Shown: positions 8,147-16,990, counted from the stretch's first letter. The stretch is DNA of 64,000 nt from Sphingopyxis sp. YF1 (GCF_022701295.1 NZ_CP033204.1:2666001-2730000); one strand, 5' to 3'. The notes: generated by a model from the sequence alone, not told the origin. Made by a program: numbers and translations.

Positions 8147-9070
8147 ATGAATTTGCTTTCTGAAATTTCGGCTACGAGGATCGCTTGCGGAATGTCGCAG
8201 CGCGAACTGGCATCCAGATTGGGCGTCGCTCGACTGGCGATTACGCGGTTGGAGGCTGGGATCGGCTCGATTCCGCTGCTGTGCAAAGCCATGGATGAGA
8301 TCGGATTTCGCCTTTCAGGCGTGGCGCGAGGGGGGCGTTTGCCCGATCAATTACGAGCACGGCGCATTCGACTTGGCATGACCACACGCGACGTTGCTCA
8401 GAAATCGATGCTCGATCATCGAACTGTTGAAGCGATCGAAAATGGCCACGGCACCGTTGCGTCGCTGATCCTATTGCTCAAAGCTTTGGCTCCTGCCGCG
8501 AAAAAGACGGAACCAGCCCGAGCCTCATGGGCCTTCGATCCACGCAGTCATGACGAGCGCGACAAGCGCTTCACTCCGGCATGGTTTTTGGCGCACATCG
8601 TCGAAGCGTTCGGCCCAATCGATCTTGACCCCTGCGGACATGAACTGGCTGCGGTTTCGGCACGCAGGCGCATAATTCTACCCGAATGCGGCTTATCTTC
8701 GTCATGGGCGGGCCATCGGCTTGCTTTCGTCAATCCACCTTATTCAGCGGTGACGAAATGGATGGCGCGAGCAGCAAGCGCTTGGGCCGATCAAGAAGTG
8801 CAAACGATAGTGATGTTGGTCCCGGTCCGCACCGATTCTGAAACGTATCAGGCGCGAGTTAGCCGTGAAGCTCACACGTTATTTCTCGGCGGACGAATGC
8901 GTTTTGAAAGTGCCCAAGGCATTGCATGGCCCGCACCATTTTCCCTGATGCTCTTGATTTGGGGAGGGTCTGAAGAGCAGATTGCTCGCCTTCGAAGCCT
9001 TGTTCCTTCTGTGCACCTGCGACCATGGGCACGGATTGACGATCAGTCAGGACTACCGCCAGAACCCTGA
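8147..9070 (+). CDS. HTH-fused phage-type DNA N6-adenine methyltransferase
   Basis: A 307-residue protein of two parts. Residues 1-115 contain two helix-turn-helix units (SQRELASRLGVARLAITRLE and TTRDVAQKSMLDHRTVEAIE). Residues 130-290 are a phage Dam-like methyltransferase (PF05869 type) with RFTPAWFL, IDLDPCGH and the catalytic FVNPPYS. It would methylate adenine in DNA. The HTH part suggests targeting or self-regulation. I start at the ATG 8147; a TTG two codons upstream is possible. No cognate nuclease is adjacent, so it is an orphan, as is common in phages and islands. The 3' end overlaps the convergent gene by 28 bp. Confidence 0.75.
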   Translation: MNLLSEISATRIACGMSQRELASRLGVARLAITRLEAGIGSIPLLCKAMDEIGFRLSGVARGGRLPDQLRARRIRLGMTTRDVAQKSMLDHRTVEAIENGHGTVASLILLLKALAPAAKKTEPARASWAFDPRSHDERDKRFTPAWFLAHIVEAFGPIDLDPCGHELAAVSARRRIILPECGLSSSWAGHRLAFVNPPYSAVTKWMARAASAWADQEVQTIVMLVPVRTDSETYQARVSREAHTLFLGGRMRFESAQGIAWPAPFSLMLLIWGGSEEQIARLRSLVPSVHLRPWARIDDQSGLPPEP

Positions 9071-9261
9071 GAAGGTTCGCCGTGTTCACGGCGATCCAAG
9101 GCTTCCTCAAGCAGCAAACGAACGAAGTCGCCCTGCCGCATATCACCTCGAAGCCGATCGATACGCGCCCTCGTTCCCTTACGCGCCCGCACGTGTAAGG
9201 CTTCGTCGAAGATTTTTGGCTTCGTCACTCGGCGAGAGATAGCGGTATCGGTTTCTCGCAT
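9043..9261 (-). CDS. Ribbon-helix-helix-like DNA-binding protein
   Basis: A 72-residue protein starting MRETDTAIS, with gggga five bases before the ATG. The centre (LHVRARKGTRARIDRLR followed by GDFVRLLLEEALDRRE) has the strand then helix-helix pattern of ribbon-helix-helix repressors. It is divergent from the membrane-protein gene at 9351, and a perfect 36-bp palindrome lies between them. A half-copy of that palindrome lies within its own first codons. It is plausibly an autoregulator of both genes, which is inference from layout. Confidence 0.6.
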   Translation of the reverse strand: MRETDTAISRRVTKPKIFDEALHVRARKGTRARIDRLRGDMRQGDFVRLLLEEALDRREHGEPSQGSGGSPD

Positions 9262-9295
9262 CCAGTCCCCAATCAATGATTTCTGCAATTGACGT

Positions 9296-9331
9296 TTAAC
9301 CGATACCGCTTAAATAAGCGGTATCGGTTAA
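9296..9331. promoter_or_regulatory. 36-bp palindromic operator between divergent genes
   Basis: Perfect 16-bp arms ttaaccgataccgctt and its complement are separated by aaat. A third copy of the half-site (agcggtatcggtt) lies at 9241-9253. With 89 bp between the divergent starts, the position fits an operator controlling both genes. A shared terminator is unlikely because the genes diverge. Confidence 0.7.
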
Positions 9332-9350
9332 GAGCGCAAGGGGGTCACGA

Positions 9351-9722
9351 ATGAGCGTGCTGGATATCTCGACATGGAGCGCCGCACGAAGATTTGGCTT
9401 CTATTGCCTTCTGGGCCTCTGCTGGATTGCATATCTTGGGCAGGTGCTGGGACTTACGAAAGGTGAGCCGATAGAAGTATCGACGATTCTGGTGACGTCA
9501 TGCGTCATCTATCTCGGCTTCGCGTTTGTCGGTCGGGAAGGCGATGACGATAACTTTGGCTACGATGACCGGGCTCGCGAGATCGCGAGACTGCAACGGA
9601 AACTTAGCGACGCGGCATATTCACTGTCACAGGCGGAAGCTCGCGGCGATCACGGTCGCGCGGCCCAGTTTCGCGCGATGGTTCACGAGTATGAGAGCCG
9701 CTTGCGTCATTTGGGCGCTTAA
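9351..9722 (+). CDS. Small two-TM membrane protein with coiled-coil tail
   Basis: A 123-residue protein with an aaggggg binding site. Two hydrophobic segments lie at about residues 14-34 and 44-62. A charged linker (GREGDDDNF) follows, then a helical coiled-coil tail (EIARLQRKLSDAAYSLSQ). Its C-terminus overlaps the convergent GIY-YIG gene by 4 bp. No family is recognised. Regulation by the adjacent palindrome and the ribbon-helix-helix protein is likely. Confidence 0.6.
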   Translation: MSVLDISTWSAARRFGFYCLLGLCWIAYLGQVLGLTKGEPIEVSTILVTSCVIYLGFAFVGREGDDDNFGYDDRAREIARLQRKLSDAAYSLSQAEARGDHGRAAQFRAMVHEYESRLRHLGA

Positions 9723-10573
9723 CGCCCAGACAGCACCCCGAGATCAAAGCACTTTTGTCTGCCCAACTGGCCGACGATAGAGGCGCTTTGCTGCGCGTTC
9801 ATCACAAAGTGCTCATCGGCTGGGCTTGGCGCGGCTGTGACGGTAACGGCCTTGCTGGTCAGTAAATCACACGAAACGCCATTTTCAATTAAGCCTGCGA
9901 CACCATCTACGATCACCCTGCGTGGAATTTGGCAATCGCCGTCCATGTTGATCCCATTGGCTGCGGCGGAGGCGATCACAGCAACTGCTTGTCGGAGCGA
10001 TAACTGGCGAGATTTGTTGGGGAACGGGATTGTCGGGCGAGCGATGAATTGCCCGATCGGTTTAATGACAACCGAATTCATATGCGCGATACTGAGAACG
10101 AACCCGTTCAGGGTCGCGCGTTCGGGATTATCATCCGGGATGCCACCCAGCGTGGCGGAGTGCCGTTCTACGGAAGCTGGGGCCGGTCCCGCTGTCGAAC
10201 CACCTCCCGCCGCAAGGTTTGTCAGCGGCCCGCCCTCGTGAAGCCGTTTGATCAGGCCGATCAGAGCAGCTTCTCGTGCATAGGCTTCGTCCGCCGACGC
10301 AGTGACCAGATCGATCTCGTAGAGGGGCTTGAGACCGGCTTTCCAGATCGAGCGAATGACATTCAGCTTGTAGGCGTTCGACAGGCGATTGTTTGGATGC
10401 CGTGCCTCATTCTCATGCTGAAAGACTCGCGGGCCGTAGCCCTTACCGACATAAAACGGACGCCCATCCGGACGGCGTAAGATGTAGACATAGTGTGCAG
10501 GTTGTCCGGCGAGGAACGCCTTGCAGCCCAGATCATCGCCGTGGAACAGAAGTCCCGTCGTTATCGGGGCCAT
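9719..10573 (-). CDS. GIY-YIG nuclease-domain protein (LEM-3 type)
   Basis: A 284-residue protein. Residues 25-125 form a GIY-YIG domain: HYVYILRRPDGRPFYVGKG supplies the paired GIY and YIG strands, then RVFQHENEA, and a helix with the catalytic-type Glu (AREAALIGLIKRL). The pattern is closest to LEM-3/ANKLE1-like GIY-YIG domains. The C-terminal 150 residues are not recognised. The start at 10573 places the nuclease domain near the N-terminus; an upstream start at 10612 is also possible. It is separate from the restriction-like operon to its right, but is the third GIY-YIG gene in this stretch. Confidence 0.7.
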   Translation of the reverse strand: MAPITTGLLFHGDDLGCKAFLAGQPAHYVYILRRPDGRPFYVGKGYGPRVFQHENEARHPNNRLSNAYKLNVIRSIWKAGLKPLYEIDLVTASADEAYAREAALIGLIKRLHEGGPLTNLAAGGGSTAGPAPASVERHSATLGGIPDDNPERATLNGFVLSIAHMNSVVIKPIGQFIARPTIPFPNKSRQLSLRQAVAVIASAAANGINMDGDCQIPRRVIVDGVAGLIENGVSCDLLTSKAVTVTAAPSPADEHFVMNAQQSASIVGQLGRQKCFDLGVLSGR

Positions 10574-10727
10574 TATGCTAAACCAGCAGTAGGCCAGTTG
10601 TGTCTGGCGCACTCGAACAGCGTTGCATCATGTAGCGGGTCCGCTGCGTGAAAACATTCGTTACCCAGATGTAGCTGGGCTGCATGCGTCCCCCTTCCAT
10701 CGGCTTCGCGTCAGGCGCAGCCAAAAA

Positions 10728-11804
10728 TCAAACAACTAAGCGCAATCGCGGCTTGCTCGGACCATCGTCGGCAAGGTCATACATCTTGACGAATTCCGCC
10801 TCATGCAACGGCACGAGGCGACTCAACTCCGCCATGGTGAAACCCAGATCAGAAAAGTGCGCATTAATGATGGCATTGAGCACGGTCGGGCGCTCATGCG
10901 GGAAATCTAACTCGGATGGCTCTCGCGTCCGCCAGCCACGCGAACTGATCTGCTGCCAAAGATATCGGTTCTGATTATCTGTAAGATAGCCCAACCCTTT
11001 TGCGCGCATGAGCAGCGCCTGCATTGCCACGCGCCATTCGGGTTTGAGCGCAGCGAGCAATTCCAGCGTGATCCTGCGACCAGCGAACGCTTCGCGCATC
11101 TCCCTTTCCGGGAGAAGGAGAGCGGACGCAAAGGCATTCGCTTCGTCTTCCATCTCGGGGGTTGGGAAGCGGTGCATGACCAGATGCCCAAGCTCATGCG
11201 CAAGAGTGAACCTCATGCGGTCAGCCGGGTGATTCCTGTTCAGCAGCACCAACGGTGGCTGACCCGGCACACGAAAAGTCATGCCGCTGACCGATGCACC
11301 GCTGAAATCCGATGTGCCCACAATGACGCCTGATCGCTCCACCAACGTGGTCAGATTCTTGACTGGCCCAGATGGAACACCCCAGTGCGCCCTGACCACA
11401 CTCGCTACTCGCTCTGGCAAGCCATATTGCTCGATCTCCAACGACGGCAGCGTGCTGGTGGGAGCGTAGTCCACCGCGTCGAGAAAGCGGCGCACATGCA
11501 TGACCCGGAGATTCATCTCTGAAACCACCATGTCGAGATCACGCGCTGAGATGTCGGCCTTTGCTCGCAACATCGGGTGGACACTTACCGGTGGGCCATA
11601 AACAGGGTCGCGCAGGTCAAAGAACTCGCGGGGCAGGCTGTAGACCGATGCGGCCTTGTGCAAGAAGCTATCGTCAGGTTCCGTAGGTCCGTTCTCGAAA
11701 CGAGATAATACGGGCTGGGCTACGCCCATCCGTTCGGCAGCAGCCTTTTGCGTAAATCCCAATCGCTGCCGCGCTAAGCGCAGCATATCGCCAACAGTAG
11801 ACAC
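10728..11804 (-). CDS. XRE regulator fused to ImmA/IrrE metallopeptidase
   Basis: A 358-residue protein with a GTG start. Residues 5-60 are a helix-turn-helix of XRE type (GFTQKAAAERMGVAQPVLSRFENG). The middle and C-terminal part is an ImmA/IrrE peptidase with the zinc motif TLAHELGHLVMH near residue 200 and the third-ligand region PEMEDEANAFASALLLP. Such fusions sense a signal and cleave a repressor or antitoxin partner. It begins 5 bp after the stop of the 11810-12421 gene, so the two are surely co-expressed. They lie at the 3' end of the methylase-helicase operon and may be its control module or a separate toxin-antitoxin-like pair. Confidence 0.85.
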   Translation of the reverse strand: MSTVGDMLRLARQRLGFTQKAAAERMGVAQPVLSRFENGPTEPDDSFLHKAASVYSLPREFFDLRDPVYGPPVSVHPMLRAKADISARDLDMVVSEMNLRVMHVRRFLDAVDYAPTSTLPSLEIEQYGLPERVASVVRAHWGVPSGPVKNLTTLVERSGVIVGTSDFSGASVSGMTFRVPGQPPLVLLNRNHPADRMRFTLAHELGHLVMHRFPTPEMEDEANAFASALLLPEREMREAFAGRRITLELLAALKPEWRVAMQALLMRAKGLGYLTDNQNRYLWQQISSRGWRTREPSELDFPHERPTVLNAIINAHFSDLGFTMAELSRLVPLHEAEFVKMYDLADDGPSKPRLRLVV

Positions 11805-11809
11805 AATCC

Positions 11810-12421
11810 CTACTTCGCTTCGGGCATGATCTGCGGAAGAACCTTTGGCTTGACCAGATCGCTCGCATCGTCCGGCTGGTCGCTGCGGCCCGTCAGAGTC
11901 AGCGGGGTGATCTCACCCTCACCGGCGTCGGCCACGATCTCATAATCCCACAGCAGACGGTCACCATCACGAGCGACGACCAATACCCGCTCAACCTTGG
12001 TCCAGATCGCGTTCGGCTCCCAGATCAACTCAATCTTGGCAGTCTCAGGAGGAAGGCCGGGGAGGGTGCGCTCCGCATCCATGAAAGCCATCGCCGCCTG
12101 CGTCGGAATGTTGCAACCGAGGCCGTCCTCTCCCGCCTTTTTGAAGCGTGCAGCCACACCGGCGATGACGAACTTGGCGGTCTGCGCTTCCGTTTTAACG
12201 AAGACGCGCTCCTCAGCGCCCAGTAGCGGAATCGCACGGCGCATGATGGCGTCGAAGATGTCGTTCGAGTTGGTGCGGGAGTAGAGGTTCGGCGCGTAGC
12301 CCTTCGAGACGCGGAAGGCCTGAGTGTCTCGCCATTCAGCAAAGCCACCCAGCACACTGGCATGAATTTTTCCGTGATAAGGCGTAAGCGCCTTGCGAAC
12401 AGCATCGATATCAGCGGCCAC
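11810..12421 (-). CDS. Unknown partner of the XRE-ImmA/IrrE protein
   Basis: A 203-residue protein with a GTG start and a good ggggagg binding site. It has no signal peptide or membrane segment. The middle is strand-rich (RVFVKTEAQTAKFVIAGVA, then AKIELIWEPNAIW) and the C-terminus is acidic. I do not recognise a family. It overlaps no gene but is only 5 bp from the XRE-ImmA/IrrE start, which makes it the natural candidate for the substrate or toxin partner. The 104-bp gap upstream is AT-rich and can hold its own promoter. Confidence 0.6.
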   Translation of the reverse strand: MAADIDAVRKALTPYHGKIHASVLGGFAEWRDTQAFRVSKGYAPNLYSRTNSNDIFDAIMRRAIPLLGAEERVFVKTEAQTAKFVIAGVAARFKKAGEDGLGCNIPTQAAMAFMDAERTLPGLPPETAKIELIWEPNAIWTKVERVLVVARDGDRLLWDYEIVADAGEGEITPLTLTGRSDQPDDASDLVKPKVLPQIMPEAK

Positions 12422-12525
12422 GCCGACCTCCCCGTCTAAGTCACGTGAACGCTAAGCCATCAGTTTTGCAGAATCAACAAAAAATATACAAATTCTATGC
12501 TGAGCAGCATTTTGGCTGAGAGGTT

Positions 12526-13719
12526 TTAGGCAGATACCAACGCCGCCTGCTTCGGATCGTAGATGTAGCCGGTGATTGAACCATCGCGTATCCGATCCAC
12601 GGCCTCATCGATTACCTGCAACGGCACGAGAAACCACTCGCGCGGCTTGACCGGGCTTCCAACCTGCACCGTCAGATCAACCTGCGCCGCCGCGAACACG
12701 CGGTGGATCAGGGCTTCCAGCTTGGCGCGATTGATGTTGAACAGTGTGTAGCTGGCAACGACATCCACACCCGCGAAAAGGTAGGTCGCTTCCTTCGCCG
12801 CATTTGCGATCCGGGCCTCAATGGACCCACCTGTCACTCCGATCTTGTGGATCAGGTCGCGATGCTCAGCAATGGTCGGGTGGTCTGATTTGCTGCGCAG
12901 GACATAGATGGTGCCGCTCTCCAAATCGCCATCTTCCGCCGTGGCTGAAAACAGCGGGCCTGCCTCGGGTTCGGTGATCCGCCGTCCCGCATCATCCTTA
13001 TAGAGCGCCCGCTGCAACGAGCGCAGGAGGAGGTTGCTCTCCGTGGCGTTCGAATAGACCACCTTCAGGCGGGCGTCCGTCTCACCGTTGGGCGCGCGGA
13101 TGGGATCGCCCACCTCGGCGACATAGGCGATCTGCCCGCCAAGAATGAAGAACTGGCCCTTGGTGATGTCAGCCTTGAGGAACCCGGCGTCTTTCACGAA
13201 TGGGCGCGTCACGCGCGCGCCGCTGTCGAGGTCGCGTTCGACCTGTTCGAACAGGGGTTTGAATGCGGCGAAGTTCTCACACTTCTCGCGGTTCGCAATT
13301 TCCTCAGCCGCACGGCGCTCGTCGGCGGACGGCACATGCCGCAGCACGCGAATGTCATCAGCGGCAGGATCGACCGCGATCCCAAGCTCGGCGAGCAGGG
13401 CGTCGTCGTCGATGTTCTCGACGGGCATCGCAGCTTCCGCCTCAGCGATATTCAACAGGCCATGGGTATCAAGTGGCGTGAGAAGCTCGCGGCATTCGTC
13501 GAGTTCCCGCAGGCGGTCGAGGCGAACGGCATAAAGGCGCTCGAAGATGTCGCGATCCTCACCGTGCAGGGGCGCGCGACCATGCTCGTCATGGAAGCGC
13601 ACAACATCCTCAAACCCCGCGATGATCCGTTCCTCGCGGGGCGTGTAGGTCCGGGCCTTGGGTTGCTCGATCGCTACGCCAAGTTCGGCGAGCAGTTCAT
13701 CATCAGAGAGGTCAGCCAT
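12526..13719 (-). CDS. GIY-YIG nuclease with duplicated N-terminal motif
   Basis: A 397-residue protein. The start at 13719 overlaps the helicase stop by 8 bases, showing translational coupling; an upstream in-frame start at 13788 is less likely. The N-terminus carries two copies of a short acidic motif (SDDELLAELGVA near residue 5 and DDDALLAELGIA near 105). The C-terminal 140 residues are a GIY-YIG domain of the T5orf172/MUG113 group (TIYVLRSKSD, IHKIGVTGG, then ALIHRVF with the Glu-bearing helix). In this operon it is a likely DNA-cutting subunit. The paired DDELLAELG motif may be a docking site for a partner. Confidence 0.75.
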   Translation of the reverse strand: MADLSDDELLAELGVAIEQPKARTYTPREERIIAGFEDVVRFHDEHGRAPLHGEDRDIFERLYAVRLDRLRELDECRELLTPLDTHGLLNIAEAEAAMPVENIDDDALLAELGIAVDPAADDIRVLRHVPSADERRAAEEIANREKCENFAAFKPLFEQVERDLDSGARVTRPFVKDAGFLKADITKGQFFILGGQIAYVAEVGDPIRAPNGETDARLKVVYSNATESNLLLRSLQRALYKDDAGRRITEPEAGPLFSATAEDGDLESGTIYVLRSKSDHPTIAEHRDLIHKIGVTGGSIEARIANAAKEATYLFAGVDVVASYTLFNINRAKLEALIHRVFAAAQVDLTVQVGSPVKPREWFLVPLQVIDEAVDRIRDGSITGYIYDPKQAALVSA

Positions 13720-15784
13720 TGGCAGCAGCCTCTGCGCGATAGCGGGCGAAGGCGGCAACCCCTTCCGCGAGCCGCTTCTCCCATGCATCCTGCGCGTTGA
13801 TGTCGGGCAGGCGTCCGCGCTCCTTCTTGAACCGCAGCGCGCGCTCGGCGAGGTCGCGGGCCTCCTCGGGCGAGATTTTCACCTTCCGCGCCGAAATCAC
13901 GGCCTGCACCTGCTTGAGGATGTTGGCATCCATGGACCGGGCGAGCACCGAATAAGCTGCTTCGAACGGATTGATGCTGTCGATCAGATCGATGTCCAGA
14001 TCGCGGACATCCATCGCAAACTTGCGCACGCCATCGATCAGGGCGGTGTTCAGCTTAGGCTCGCCATCCTCAGCATCACCTCCCCCGGCGAGCTTCTTCG
14101 CGCGCTGGGTCAGATTGAGCGCGGCGATGGCGTGCTGGCGAACAGCCTCCTGATCCTCGGCGCTCAACTCGGGATAGCGGTCGCGCACGATCTTGCCCAT
14201 GCGAAGCTGGGTCAGTTCCTCGGGCACCACTTCCTCGTCGAACATACCGCGCTCAAGGGCGGTCTTGTCCTGCACGAACTGCGTGATGACCTCGTTCAGG
14301 TCTTCCTGACAGATGCGGACGGCCTCTTCGCTCTTGGGTTCGACAAGGCCGTTGATCTCGAAGTGGAATTGGCCGCGCTCCTCATTGAAGCCGACATTGG
14401 TCTGCCCCTCCTGATAGCCGCCGGGGCCGTAGTCGAAATCTTCGATCGGGCCGCGATCCTTGGGCGTGAAGGTGAACCTCGGCGCAAGCACCTGTTCCAT
14501 CAGCAGGCTGGCGGCTATGGCCTTGAGGGTGTCGTTGATCGCGCCGACCACCGCCGCCTCGGATGCATCCGGCTCAGCGATCAGGTTGGTGAAGGTCGCG
14601 GTCTCCTTCCCCGGCGCATCGCGGGTGGCGCGTCCGATGATCTGGATGATTTCGGTCAAGCTCGACCGATAGCCGACCGTCAGTGCATGCTCGCACCAAA
14701 TCCAGTCGAAGCCTTCCTTCGCCATGCCCAGCGCGATGATAATATCGACATGATCGCGGTCGTTGCGGTGTGCCGGGTCTTTCAGCGCGGCGAGCACCTT
14801 GGCCCGCTTCGCGGGGTCGCTGTCATCGACCAGATCGGCGATCTTGATCACCCGACCATCAGGGAGCTTCACATGGTGAAAGCCGGTCTGGGGATCGGCA
14901 CCTTGCCATTCGCCCAGATACTCCATGATCTCCTCGACCTCCTTGATCTTGTCCTTCGTGCTTTCGCGCGAATTCACCGAGGGGATGTGGACGATCGTTT
15001 TCTTGGCTGGATCGAGAACCGCCTCAATCGCGCTCAGATAGCGGTTGGAGTAGAAAAAATAGCCAATGTTGAGGGTCTTGAGATGCTCATAGCCATTCAA
15101 CTGCTCATAATATGTATAGGTGACCGTCTCGAACCGTGCCTCATCCTCCGGCATGAGAACCGGCACCGCGTCACCCCGGAAATAGCTGCCCGTCATCGCG
15201 ACGATGTGCGCCTTGTCGCGGCGGATGAAGTCGGCAAGCTGGCTTCCGAGGCGATTGTCGGCGCTGGCCGAGACATGGTGGAACTCGTCCACCGCGATCA
15301 ACCGGTCGTCGAACGCCTCGACGCCAAGCTGCTCGACCGCGAAGCGGAAGGTCGCATGAGTGCAGACCAGCACGTGGTCGTCGCTGGCGAGGAATTGGCC
15401 GACCGCGCGGACCTTGGAGGGATCGACGCGCTCCTCATCCGGCCCCGGCGCGTTGCACAGATTCCACTGCGGCTTCACCGTCCAGTCGGCCCAGAAACCG
15501 AATTTGGAGAGCGGCTCGTCTGAGAAACTGCCGCCGATCGACTTCTCAGGCACGACGATGATCGCCTGCTTCAGCCCCTGATTGTGGAGCTTGTCGAGCG
15601 CAATGAACATCAGCGCGCGTGACTTCCCCGAGGCGGGGGGCGACTTGATCAGCAGATACTGCTCACCCCGTTTGTTATAGGCGCGCTCCTGCATCTCGCG
15701 CATGCCCATCGCATTGGGCTTGGCTGAGATGCCGGTGCGGGCGGTCTGAAACGAGACGGCGGGTATGGGCTTGGCAGTGGTCAT
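13712..15784 (-). CDS. SF2 DEAD/DEAH-type helicase of the restriction-like operon
   Basis: A 690-residue protein. Walker A is SPPASGKSRA near residue 53, the DExH box is VDEFHH near 165, motif III is MTGSYF, and motif VI is QIIGRATRD near 380. This is the helicase layout seen in type III and type I restriction motor subunits. The C-terminal 250 residues (helical, with DRYPELSAEDQEAV) are not recognised, and no nuclease motif is visible. Its ATG overlaps the previous stop as ATGA, and its stop overlaps the next start. It most likely translocates on or remodels DNA for the two flanking GIY-YIG proteins. Confidence 0.85.
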   Translation of the reverse strand: MTTAKPIPAVSFQTARTGISAKPNAMGMREMQERAYNKRGEQYLLIKSPPASGKSRALMFIALDKLHNQGLKQAIIVVPEKSIGGSFSDEPLSKFGFWADWTVKPQWNLCNAPGPDEERVDPSKVRAVGQFLASDDHVLVCTHATFRFAVEQLGVEAFDDRLIAVDEFHHVSASADNRLGSQLADFIRRDKAHIVAMTGSYFRGDAVPVLMPEDEARFETVTYTYYEQLNGYEHLKTLNIGYFFYSNRYLSAIEAVLDPAKKTIVHIPSVNSRESTKDKIKEVEEIMEYLGEWQGADPQTGFHHVKLPDGRVIKIADLVDDSDPAKRAKVLAALKDPAHRNDRDHVDIIIALGMAKEGFDWIWCEHALTVGYRSSLTEIIQIIGRATRDAPGKETATFTNLIAEPDASEAAVVGAINDTLKAIAASLLMEQVLAPRFTFTPKDRGPIEDFDYGPGGYQEGQTNVGFNEERGQFHFEINGLVEPKSEEAVRICQEDLNEVITQFVQDKTALERGMFDEEVVPEELTQLRMGKIVRDRYPELSAEDQEAVRQHAIAALNLTQRAKKLAGGGDAEDGEPKLNTALIDGVRKFAMDVRDLDIDLIDSINPFEAAYSVLARSMDANILKQVQAVISARKVKISPEEARDLAERALRFKKERGRLPDINAQDAWEKRLAEGVAAFARYRAEAAANG

Positions 15785-16962
15785 GATTTCCAATTCTCGG
15801 CTGCAAGGATCGCAGCCTTCCATGCGCGATCAACTGATTTTGTCTCGGCGAGGAAAAATTCTCCGCCGAGCGATTTGCCCTCGTTAGCAAGCAACTTCTT
15901 CATCTCACCTTCCCCGGCCAGCGCGTGGCGCGACGAGGGAAACGGAGATCGCTGCTCCGCATATGTGGATTTCTCGATCTTCCATTCGAACGCACAGGCC
16001 GGGAGCGCGCCGTTATGCGCATCGCACCGGGTCTGTGGGCTGACCGAGAAGCCGACCTTTATGATCGAATGACCGGATGCCTCATAACCGAGAAACTTGT
16101 CGGCGTCCCCGTGCAGGCGGAGGATGTAAAGGTGCTTCGGTCCCTCAGCCTCACGGACCATGTAGCCCGATTGAGACACCGGTCCCGGTCGACTTGGGAG
16201 CAGCACCTGTGTGGCAGGACCGGGAAGCTGTGGCTCGACGTGGGCACCGCCATATACGGGAATCTCAACAAGGTTGAGGTCCAGCACCCGCCGCGCTTCG
16301 GAGGGCGTCAGCCGCAAGCACATCGAGCCGATGGCCCTCGCGTTTCTGGCATTATAGGTTTCGGGCGCGAATTCCTCGATCGACGGGCGACATTCGGGCG
16401 CAACCCGCCACCCGCGTATCAGCTTCAGCGCATGAAGCCATTTGGCCGCGCGATCGGGATCGGCGCGCTCCACACCCACCCGCTCGGGCGCGAGGAAGTC
16501 CCACTTCGTTCCGATGCGGTGGGACACCTGCTGGACGCCCAAGACCTTGCCGCGCAAATCCGCTGGCGCTCGGCCAGCCGCATACACCACGACCAGCGCC
16601 CCCGACTTGCTCTTGTTCAGGAAGGCCGTTCTCATCCTGACATCGGTGAAGCCGAGGAAACCCCAGCTTTCAGTCGTGAAGCCATACAGGCTAGTCAGCC
16701 AGACTTCGGGCGGATCACCCGCGATAGCCGCCATCGGGTTGAGCATCGGATTTTGATCGATGCCATCCGCATGGGCGCGCGCGAACGCTTCGACACTGCC
16801 ATAGGTCTGGACGACCTTGGTCGGAGCGATCTGGCTGATGACGCGACCATCTGTCGTCCAGCCATGAGCGTCGAACAGTGCGCCGAGACCGCCATAGAGA
16901 TCGCTGGCGATGCGATTAACCTCTCGTTTGTCCCATCCCGGTGAGCGATCCTGATTCGTCAT
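15781..16962 (-). CDS. GIY-YIG (T5orf172) protein with possible EVE-like domain
   Basis: A 393-residue protein. The C-terminal 120 residues are a GIY-YIG domain of T5orf172 type: HLYILRLHGD, IIKVGFSVSPQTR, and a helix GEMKKLLAN with the Glu. An N-terminal segment around residues 85-150 (WGFLGFTDVRMR, SGALVVVYAAGRAP, LRGKVLGVQQVS) has the strand pattern of PUA/EVE-like modified-base readers; this likeness is by eye and uncertain. The gene starts 28 bp after the 16991-17764 gene and overlaps the helicase by ATGA. It would be the first nuclease subunit, perhaps one that senses methylation state. Confidence 0.7.
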   Translation of the reverse strand: MTNQDRSPGWDKREVNRIASDLYGGLGALFDAHGWTTDGRVISQIAPTKVVQTYGSVEAFARAHADGIDQNPMLNPMAAIAGDPPEVWLTSLYGFTTESWGFLGFTDVRMRTAFLNKSKSGALVVVYAAGRAPADLRGKVLGVQQVSHRIGTKWDFLAPERVGVERADPDRAAKWLHALKLIRGWRVAPECRPSIEEFAPETYNARNARAIGSMCLRLTPSEARRVLDLNLVEIPVYGGAHVEPQLPGPATQVLLPSRPGPVSQSGYMVREAEGPKHLYILRLHGDADKFLGYEASGHSIIKVGFSVSPQTRCDAHNGALPACAFEWKIEKSTYAEQRSPFPSSRHALAGEGEMKKLLANEGKSLGGEFFLAETKSVDRAWKAAILAAENWKS

Positions 16963-16990
16963 GAAGCGCCCCGCGCTACGCGCGCGCCGA

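Noticed and set aside
13658..15523. A 621-codon plus-strand frame opposite the SF2 helicase
   Set aside because: The helicase on the other strand has complete motifs; the antisense translation has none.
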